This document shows, one piece after another, positions 8,476-13,118 of a stretch of DNA of 13,118 bases. Below the pieces are notes generated by a model. The model did no database searches. It was not told the origin of the DNA and saw nothing but the letters and a program-made list of their open reading frames with translations. Positions within the stretch are counted from its first letter, which is position 1. The number at the start of each line of letters is the position of its first letter. The DNA lies in assembly GCA_005887855.1 (NCBI GenBank), contig VBQB01000074.1:1-13118 (forward strand). Reading direction: 5' to 3'. This DNA is from Verrucomicrobiota bacterium (GTDB lineage Bacteria > Verrucomicrobiota > Verrucomicrobiae > Chthoniobacterales > UBA10450). The translations under genes were made by a program, and so were the position numbers.

Positions 8476-8514
8476 AGAACAAATGCAGCGAGCACTTTTA
8501 TTTCGACCAGTCTT

Positions 8515-8526
8515 GCCAAACTTGGC
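8515..8526. promoter_or_regulatory. Short palindrome abutting the first small ORF
   Basis: GCCAA-AC-TTGGC is a perfect dyad with 5-bp arms ending one base before the ATG at 8527. It could be a repressor half-site pair or a small hairpin that affects initiation. It is short enough to occur by chance, and no second copy was seen upstream of the other small ORFs. Confidence 0.2.
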
Positions 8527-8748
8527 ATGGATACTGATAATATAGAAAGCCGAAGTGAGCGTACCGAAGAACAAGAAAAATGCGCCCGCCGGAGAGTCAG
8601 GTATCAAAGGCCCAAGCGCAGGAAAGATAAATTGATTCGTCTGGATGACCTGATTCCAAAACAGGACGTGACGGACGGGCATCAATTGCTGTTCGGTGTC
8701 AACGACACAACACAAACAACAAACAACCCAACGAAGAAAGAACAATAA
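8527..8748 (+). CDS. Candidate precursor peptide 1 (DLIPKQDVTDG leader)
   Basis: The 73-residue frame has a very basic first half (ARRRVRYQRPKRRKDK), then LIRLDDLIPKQDVTDG (residues 36-51) and a polar Thr/Asn-rich tail, HQLLFGVNDTTQTTNN.... The motif aligns with DLKPSKDAKGG and DLKPRKDAKGG of the next two ORFs, but DG replaces the double glycine. The true start may instead be TTG at 8632, which has AGGAAAG eight bases upstream and would give a 38-residue peptide. In that case a 26-codon frame beginning at GTG 8555 (VSVPKNKKNAPAGESGIKGP...) would end at TGA 8633-8635, overlapping it as TTGA. The stop lies one base before the next ATG, which favours co-translation. The ATG at 8527 has no clear ribosome-binding site. 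Assignment as a secreted-peptide precursor is inference. Confidence 0.5.
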   Translation: MDTDNIESRSERTEEQEKCARRRVRYQRPKRRKDKLIRLDDLIPKQDVTDGHQLLFGVNDTTQTTNNPTKKEQ

Positions 8749-8749
8749 A

Positions 8750-8905
8750 ATGGCAGAGAAAAAGGAAAGTAAAAAGATCAAAGTCCGTGACCTAAAACCA
8801 TCAAAAGACGCCAAAGGCGGCGCAGGGAGCGCCGGCGGCGGCGGTGGTACCAAAGGCCCCACTCCCACGGGCGGTGGTGTCCAAGGCGGCACCGGCGCCA
8901 AATAA
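8750..8905 (+). CDS. Candidate precursor peptide 2 (double-glycine leader, Gly-rich core)
   Basis: ATG at 8750 follows the previous stop by one base, with AAGAAAG about ten bases upstream. The 51-residue product has a 24-residue Lys-rich leader ending KVRDLKPSKDAKGG. A core of about 27 residues follows, AGSAGGGGG then TKGPTPTGGGVQGGTGAK. It has no Cys, one Ser and a few Thr, so lanthionine or disulfide chemistry is unlikely. The GG at residues 23-24 is where a C39 peptidase such as that of the exporter at 3105 would cut. An in-frame ATG at 8696 would add 18 residues but lies inside the preceding ORF and is less likely. Homology to the next ORF in leader, length and upstream sequence supports it as a real gene. 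Its biological activity is unknown. Confidence 0.7.
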   Translation: MAEKKESKKIKVRDLKPSKDAKGGAGSAGGGGGTKGPTPTGGGVQGGTGAK

Positions 8906-8909
8906 GGTT

Positions 8910-8950
8910 AAAGAGCCGCACCCTGGTTCGATCCCGCGGTGCGGTTCTTT
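8910..8950 (+). terminator. Strong hairpin between peptide 2 and peptide 3
   Basis: AAAGAGCCGCACC (8910-8922) pairs with GGTGCGGTTCTTT (8938-8950) over 13 positions with one G-T pair and a 15-nt loop. It begins five bases after the peptide 2 stop. The right arm ends in TTCTTT but no long T-run follows, so it may be a weak intrinsic terminator, an mRNA stabiliser of the peptide 2 message, or an attenuator before peptide 3. Confidence 0.6.
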
Positions 8951-8977
8951 GAGAAAAGAAAGGGGGATCAACCCAAC

Positions 8978-8986
8978 AAAGGAAAA
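8978..8986 (+). promoter_or_regulatory. Ribosome-binding site before an ATA codon
   Basis: AAAGGAAAA places AGGA eight bases before ATA at 8992-8994, an ideal spacing for initiation. The surrounding ACCCAAC...GAGAAAAAG block aligns with the region around the ATG of peptide 2 at 8750. This fixes ATA as the position of the original or non-standard start of peptide 3. Confidence 0.55.
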
Positions 8987-8991
8987 CTAGT

Positions 8992-9147
8992 ATACGAGAG
9001 AAAAAGAAGAAAAACAAAAAAGACATCAAGGTCCGTCACCGTGACTTGAAGCCTCGGAAAGATGCAAAAGGCGGCGTAGGTCGGGGAGCCCAGCTTTCGG
9101 GCAGCCAAGCTAGCAAATCCGCTGAGGTCGCAGGGCGCGTCTGGTGA
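8992..9147 (+). pseudogene. Candidate precursor peptide 3, ATA in place of ATG start
   Basis: From ATA at 8992 the frame runs 51 codons to TGA at 9145-9147: IREKKKKNKKDIKVRHRDL, then KPRKDAKGG and a 23-residue core VGRGAQLSGSQASKSAEVAG and RVW. The frame is open back to 8953 but contains no ATG, GTG, TTG or CTG before the leader. The only later candidate, TTG at 9046, would remove most of the leader. Codons 3-5 (GAG AAA AAG) match peptide 2 exactly, the double glycine is retained and the upstream region is homologous, so this is a tandem duplicate. Either the start was lost by one G-to-A change, or AUA is used at low efficiency. Leader conservation with a diverged core is usual for export substrates. 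Confidence 0.6.
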
Positions 9148-9225
9148 CTCCTGAAGAACATGCCGAGAGAAGAAAAACTTTCGGCTTCAGCTCGGGGATA
9201 AGATTACTGACGGCATCGCGTCGCC

Positions 9226-11655
9226 TTATTTGTTCGCCGCTGACGGCGCGGACGAGGCGACAAGTTTTTGAAAGCGCGGATCATTCCGAAGCGGATCGAA
9301 CATTGGATCGAGCCGGAGCAACGCAGGAGTGAGCGGGGTTGCAGCCAGCGCGCCGTTGCCCGGTCCCGAGAGTAGTTTCTGTAAAGCGGCAATGGCGCGA
9401 TCAGGCTCCCCCATGCGCGCCGCTACCCGGGCGAGGATCTCGATCGGAATGGGACCATTTATCGCGTCCTTTTCGATCGGCAGCGCGGCCATGGCCCGTT
9501 CCGACAGTGCCAACGCAACGGCTTTGTCACCGAGGCCCATATTGGTCAGCGCGAGATCTCCAATGAGGCTATAATTTTCCGGTTGTTCTTTGAGGAAAGA
9601 TTCCAGTTCGCTGCGCGCCTGTCGCCAAGTTTCCTGGGCGGCGGCACGGTCGCCGGCGACTTCTTGCGCCCAGCCTAACCAAAAGTGCAGTTCGCCGTTC
9701 CAAAAGCCCAGTGCTGGATCAGGCTTGGCAAGTATTTCCTTTAGCTGAAGGATGATTTGTGCGGGGCGGCGCTCTAGGATCGCTTGGTAAACCTGTGTCT
9801 CCAAGGCCAGCGGGTCGTCGGCAGCCGGATGCAGCGGAGCGAGGAGTGCCGAGGCACGCGGCAGATCGCCCTCGGCTTGTGCGATAGCGGCCTTGGTCGC
9901 GAGGGTATCGAGGTCATCCGGCGTAATATTGAGAACCTGATCAAGCTTTCGCAGTGCTTCGGGAAAGCGCCGGAGTGCATTATAGGAAATGGCGTGCTGA
10001 GTGAGTGGGGTAACGTTGCGCGGGTCGAGCCGTTCGGCTTCGTTGAAATACGACTCGCTCCGGTCCCACTGGCCTCGCCTCCGCATGACATAGGCCAGCG
10101 ACTCAGGAATCCGGCTGCTATTCGGCAGAAGCTGACGTGCTTGCTCAAAGTAACGCACGGCGGTGTCGTAATCCTTCAGACAGGCGTAATGATAATAACC
10201 CTTGGCCATCAGGGCTTCGCCGAGATTGGGCTGAAGAGTGAGCGCGGTTTCCGCTGCCTGCCGTGCCTCTTCACGGAGGGCGGCCGTTGGTTGAAGAGCC
10301 GCTGTGAGGTAGCCGAGCGCATCAACGTATGATAGCAGCGCCCAACTAAGGGCGAACTTCGGGTCCAACCTCACCGCTTCTTTGAGATATTTTTGTGCAC
10401 CAAGGGTGTTGGCGGGTGTGTTTGCAGATTTCAGTGTATAAGCCAGCCCGCGCAGGTAAGCATCGTAGGCCTCGATATTGTTTGTCGGGTTGGCCGCAAT
10501 GACTCGCTCTTCCTGACCGGTGAGTTTCGCCCGCAGTTGGTCGGCAATGGCTTTGGCCACCTCACTCTCGACCGAAAAGATGTCGGTTAGTTTGCGATCA
10601 AAGGTATCGGCCCAAAGATGGGAATCATTGGCCGCTCTAATCAGCTGGACGTTCACGCGCACGGCGTCGCGGCTCTTCTGCACGCTTCCTTCCAGGATGT
10701 GGGCGACACCCAGTTGCTTGGCGATCTCGGACAAGTTTTTTGGCGCGCTTTTGTAATGCTGCGTCGATGTGCGCGAGATGACCTTCAGATCGGCGATCTT
10801 GGATATGCGGGTCAGGATTTCGTCCTGAATGCCCTCGGCAAAGTACGCGTTCGCTTTGTCCTCACTGCGGTTTTCGAACGGTAAGACGGCAATGCTTTTC
10901 TGGGGCGCTGGCAAAGACAAAGCGTCTCGCTCTGCTTGAGCGCCGGCGGATTTCAATCGGATTGCCCGAGACCGATCGAACATGAACAGACTAACAGCGA
11001 CGAGCAGAACCCCTGCACCGATGATCAATGCCCACCTAAGAGTCGCTGATCTAATGGCAGAGCCAGAAGATGCGACTTGCCCAAATTTTTCTGGCAGTTC
11101 CGGGTTTCCCAGCTTGTCCGTGTAGAGATTAAACACATGAACGCGCGCACCGTGCTTCACCTCGCACTCTCCTAGGTCATGCAGATGCGGCCCCCAGCGC
11201 CCGTAATGCTCCAGATCTTCGGCGATATGTTGAGAGAGCAGAATATGTCCGGCATCACCGCACTCCATCACGCGCCGCGCCATGTTAATGCCGGCCCCAG
11301 CCACATTCGCGCGCTCGTTCACATCGATAACGCCGCTGACCGGACCGCTGTGCACTCCCATGCGCACCCGCAATTCTGGATGCTCTTTGAGCGCGCGACT
11401 TATCTGCAACGCACACTCAGCCGGCGCTTCGAGCCGATTGTAAAAAGCCAGCGCCATCCCGTCCCCGGTGGCAATTTTGATTAGTTTTCCTGCTGCTTCC
11501 GCGCTCTGGAATTCAGCCGTGCCGCGCACTATCTGGTTGAGCGTGTCAATTAAGTCCCGCTGGTCATCAATCAACAGCTTGGAATAACCGACCGTGTCGA
11601 TGAACAACACATGGACGATCTCCAGCTCGATTTCTTTTTTAACCTCCGTCGACAT
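9226..11655 (-). CDS. Class III nucleotidyl cyclase / TolB-like / TPR protein
   Basis: ATG at 11655 has AAGGAA nine bases upstream. The 809-residue product has a class III cyclase domain (about 12-180), one membrane helix (about 206-226), a TolB/FlgO-like domain (about 250-375, SIAVLPFENRSEDKANAYFA then EGIQDEIL) and TPR repeats (about 395-790). Metal-binding Asp are present at D20 (FIDTVGYS) and D65 (GDG). K60, the transition-state N124 and R128 are also present, but the purine-selecting Asp is A121 (VAGAGIN). Activity and cAMP versus cGMP preference are therefore uncertain. Family members of this architecture are common in Verrucomicrobiota and Acidobacteria; the cyclase end should be cytosolic and the TolB/TPR part periplasmic. 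It converges on the peptide cassette, whose exporter carries two cyclic-nucleotide-binding domains, so a functional link is possible but unproven. Confidence 0.9.
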   Translation of the reverse strand: MSTEVKKEIELEIVHVLFIDTVGYSKLLIDDQRDLIDTLNQIVRGTAEFQSAEAAGKLIKIATGDGMALAFYNRLEAPAECALQISRALKEHPELRVRMGVHSGPVSGVIDVNERANVAGAGINMARRVMECGDAGHILLSQHIAEDLEHYGRWGPHLHDLGECEVKHGARVHVFNLYTDKLGNPELPEKFGQVASSGSAIRSATLRWALIIGAGVLLVAVSLFMFDRSRAIRLKSAGAQAERDALSLPAPQKSIAVLPFENRSEDKANAYFAEGIQDEILTRISKIADLKVISRTSTQHYKSAPKNLSEIAKQLGVAHILEGSVQKSRDAVRVNVQLIRAANDSHLWADTFDRKLTDIFSVESEVAKAIADQLRAKLTGQEERVIAANPTNNIEAYDAYLRGLAYTLKSANTPANTLGAQKYLKEAVRLDPKFALSWALLSYVDALGYLTAALQPTAALREEARQAAETALTLQPNLGEALMAKGYYHYACLKDYDTAVRYFEQARQLLPNSSRIPESLAYVMRRRGQWDRSESYFNEAERLDPRNVTPLTQHAISYNALRRFPEALRKLDQVLNITPDDLDTLATKAAIAQAEGDLPRASALLAPLHPAADDPLALETQVYQAILERRPAQIILQLKEILAKPDPALGFWNGELHFWLGWAQEVAGDRAAAQETWRQARSELESFLKEQPENYSLIGDLALTNMGLGDKAVALALSERAMAALPIEKDAINGPIPIEILARVAARMGEPDRAIAALQKLLSGPGNGALAATPLTPALLRLDPMFDPLRNDPRFQKLVASSAPSAANK

Positions 11656-11895
11656 GTTCCGAAATTCCTTGAATCGCCGATTCGAGTTCCATAGATGCGG
11701 TTAGCTTTTCATCCGCATCGACAATAAAGCGTCCGGTTCCTTCCGGAGCCGTGCCGAAACAGGAATGCCGGGAAAGTTCATGGGACTGTCAAAAAGTCAA
11801 AACCGATGCCGGATACATGGCATCGGTCCCGCGCCTCCTCAACATCCTTCTCCGGAAACTGCCGGGCGAAGTTCGGGAGAAAGTTGAAGAATCTT
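11656..11895. other. Spacer upstream of the cyclase gene
   Basis: No intact gene is evident. The proximal part must contain the cyclase promoter and its ribosome-binding site (TTCCTT on the plus strand at 11665-11670). A minus-strand open frame at 11639-11788 has coherent codons (including FGTAPEGTGRFIVDADEKLT) and ends 17 bases inside the cyclase gene, but it begins directly after a stop with no start codon. It may be the remnant of a small gene. A minus-strand terminator lies at 11791-11827. Confidence 0.35.
11791..11827 (-). terminator. Rho-independent terminator, minus strand
   Basis: Read on the minus strand, ACCGATGCC and GGCATCGGT form a perfect 9-bp stem around an 8-nt loop, followed by TTTTGACTTTTT. 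It lies between the remnants of the upstream cyclase paralogues and the intact cyclase, and would isolate the latter from read-through. Confidence 0.65.
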
Positions 11896-11994
11896 TCAGA
11901 AACGACCGCGGATGATACGGATAATGCGGATGAAGAAACTCCGGGGAGCGCGCCCGTCTCGGAGCTGGATCTCCTTCTTAACTTCCGCCGCCAT
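11896..11994 (-). pseudogene. 5' stub of a second cyclase paralogue
   Basis: The minus-strand ATG at 11994 begins MAAEVKKEIQL, which aligns with MSTEVKKEIEL at the start of the intact cyclase. Homology stops after codon 11, and the frame then reads unrelated residues to a TGA at 11896-11898. The stub starts 11 bases after the stop of the fragment at 12006-12584, the spacing of tandem genes in one operon. All functional domains are lost. Confidence 0.55.
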
Positions 11995-12005
11995 GCGAGG
12001 AATTA

Positions 12006-12584
12006 CTACGGCGCTGTTGATGCGAGGTTCTCAAAGCGGGGATCATTCCGAAGCGGATCGAACATTGGATCGAGCCGGAGCAGCGCAGGAGTGAGCGATA
12101 TATTTTCAGCCAGCGCGCCACTGCATGGTGTCGAGAGAAGTCTCTCTAAAGCGGCAATGGCGGGGTCGGGTTCCCCCATCTGGGCGGCGACGCGGGCAAG
12201 GGTCTCGATCGGCCGGGCACCAGAAAGCGCGTCCTTCTCGACCGGATTCGCGGCCATCGTCCTTTCGGTCAAAGCCAATGCGGTGGCTTTGTCACCGAGG
12301 CCCATATTCGTGAGCGCGAGATCGCCAATCAGCTGATAATTTTCCGGTTGCTCTTTGAGAAATGGCTCCAATTCGCTGCGCGCCTGTCGCCAACTTTCCT
12401 GAGCGGCGGCGTGGTCGCCGGCGACTTCTTGCGCCCAGCCTAAATAGAAGCGCAGTTCGCCATTGAAGTAACCCAACGCTGGATCAGGGTTGGCAACTAT
12501 TTCCTTTAGCCGAGGGATGATTTGTGCAGGGCGGCGCTCCAGGATCGCTTGGCAAACTTGTGTTTCCAAGGTGGTGTCGTCCAT
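12006..12584 (-). pseudogene. 3' fragment of a cyclase/TolB/TPR paralogue
   Basis: The 192-residue frame aligns colinearly with about the last 195 residues of the cyclase protein encoded at 9226-11655. Shared blocks include LETQVxQAILERRPAQII, LGWAQEVAGD, QPENYxLIGDLALTNMG and LLRLDPMFDPLRNDPRF. It contains only the terminal TPR-like region and has no cyclase, membrane or TolB-like part. Homology begins at about 12581, and the apparent ATG at 12584 comes from the adjoining 93-bp repeat. The fragment was therefore created by a rearrangement whose breakpoint coincides with the repeat edge. It is unlikely to be expressed usefully. Confidence 0.85.
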
Positions 12585-12672
12585 CTCGCTGCATTCCCAA
12601 TGCCTCTATTGCCAGCTGAGGAAGTCTTATAAATCGATTGCGCTACTCAGGGCGTTAAGTATGGGATCTCAA
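12580..12672 (+). repeat. 93-bp direct repeat, copy 2
   Basis: This matches 102-194 at 89 of 93 bases, same orientation, spacing 12,478 bp. Its left edge abuts the cyclase fragment and its right edge is one base before the ATG at 12674. The right end supplies GGGA about eight bases before that ATG, a weak ribosome-binding site. Confidence 0.85.
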
Positions 12673-12673
12673 A

Positions 12674-13118
12674 ATGTTTTTCCATCGCTCTCTCCTTTTG
12701 GGGGTTAGTACGTTCGCGGTGGTGCCGTTGCTGGTACTCGCGGCTTCTCCACCGTGGGAGAGGGGAGGCCGACATACAGAACTGTTCGTTGCGGGGTCCA
12801 CTGATGACGCTTCCTTGAGAAGGCGAATCGCGGCACTCTCCCCAACCGTAAGTCCGGATGACGCTCGGCGAGTCGCATACGCTGCATACATGACCGGACT
12901 GGAACTGCGCCGCGAGTGGCGTGTGGTATGGCTACCCGGCGTTCAGAACTTGCTCGTCAATATGGGAGCGAGAAAAGGGGGACTCTGTTTTCAGTGGGCA
13001 ACGGAGCTTCTCGTCCGATTGGATGCACTGAAGCTGCAAACGCTCGAGCTCCACTGGGCCGAGTCTTTTGCCAACACCAGTGGCGAGCATAACGTCATCG
13101 TAGTTACGGCCAGAGGCC
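12674..13118 (+). CDS. Secreted protein with possible transglutaminase-like Cys/His fold (5' part)
   Basis: The frame is open from ATG 12674 to the window edge, giving 148 residues. Residues 1-24 are a signal peptide (basic FFHR, hydrophobic LLLGVSTFAVVPLLVLA, likely cut near AAS), so the protein is exported. A mature segment with DDARRVAYAAYMTG follows, then a block with GGLCFQWATELL (C105), LELHWAESF (H127) and GEHNVIVVTARG (H139). A buried Gly-Leu-Cys-aromatic helix followed by His strands resembles the catalytic layout of transglutaminase/NlpC-like hydrolases. I cannot confirm this, and the third catalytic residue would lie beyond the window. It follows the second 93-bp repeat directly. 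Confidence 0.65.
   Translation, partial: MFFHRSLLLGVSTFAVVPLLVLAASPPWERGGRHTELFVAGSTDDASLRRRIAALSPTVSPDDARRVAYAAYMTGLELRREWRVVWLPGVQNLLVNMGARKGGLCFQWATELLVRLDALKLQTLELHWAESFANTSGEHNVIVVTARG

Noticed and set aside
8386..8526. Possible sigma-54 promoter before the peptide genes
   Set aside because: TGGCGACTGTC and TTGGCATGGATAC have the -24-like TGGC but no GC element at the required -12 spacing, so I do not call a site.
8473..8901. 142-codon minus-strand Pro-rich open frame
   Set aside because: The proline runs are the reverse complement of the Gly-rich codons of peptide 2, and the plus-strand frames have a ribosome-binding site, a leader motif and a paralogue.
8921..8940. GGTTCGATCCC resembling a tRNA T-loop
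   Set aside because: The flanking bases do not form a T-stem and no acceptor, D or anticodon arms are present. The segment is the loop of a separate hairpin.
9784..10332. 182-codon plus-strand frame opposite the cyclase TPR region
   Set aside because: It is antisense to an intact gene with clear TPR periodicity, and has no domain or initiation signal.
11806..12336. 176-codon plus-strand open frame
   Set aside because: Most of it is antisense to the cyclase 3' fragment, which aligns residue by residue with the intact paralogue on the minus strand.
102..12672. Composite transposon or integrative element with its own mobility gene
   Set aside because: No transposase, integrase or terminal inverted repeats were found in any frame. 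Only the direct repeats support a mobile origin, so it is reported as a repeat-bounded segment.

Overview
The window looks like chromosomal DNA from a soil-type Verrucomicrobiota or a similar Acidobacteria-like genome. This is inferred from gene content: a class III cyclase fused to a TolB-like domain and TPRs, the C-terminal tail of a MacB/FtsX permease, and a remnant of an 'IDYAG(L/M)FPP' hypothetical protein. No rRNA, tRNA, CRISPR array, transposase or integrase is visible. The window is accessory in character, with decay at several loci.

Layout. (1) 1-1484: the 3' end of an unknown gene; the first copy of a 93-bp direct repeat; a 27-codon permease tail; and a Rieske oxygenase alpha subunit with a premature in-frame TGA. 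(2) 1485-2019: spacer with a decayed minus-strand hypothetical gene. (3) 2020-9147: the centrepiece, a plus-strand cassette that reads as a peptide export system. It holds a cytosolic PpiC-like protein, a 1037-aa ABC transporter with two N-terminal cyclic-nucleotide-binding domains and a C39 peptidase, an HlyD-type adaptor (broken), a sigma-54 activator (two frameshifts), and three small tandem ORFs sharing a DLxPxxDxxxG leader motif. Two of these end the leader in the double glycine that C39 peptidases cut. The third has a good ribosome-binding site but ATA where its sister has ATG. (4) 9226-11655, minus strand, convergent: an intact cyclase/TolB/TPR protein. (5) 11656-12584: remnants of two tandem paralogues of that cyclase. 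(6) 12580-13118: the second copy of the 93-bp repeat and the start of a secreted protein running off the window.

How the parts may work together (inference): the Gly-rich or polar peptides would be made with a cationic leader, held by the PpiC-like protein, cleaved after GG by the C39 domain and exported through the ABC/HlyD channel. The CNB pair suggests control by a cyclic nucleotide, and a cyclase gene lies next door. The sigma-54 activator would switch on the cassette. The transporter and PpiC-like genes are intact while the adaptor, activator and one precursor are damaged, so the copy seen here may be decaying, or partner proteins may be supplied from elsewhere. The two 93-bp repeats bracket almost the whole region and resemble the ends of an inserted or duplicated 12.4-kb segment.
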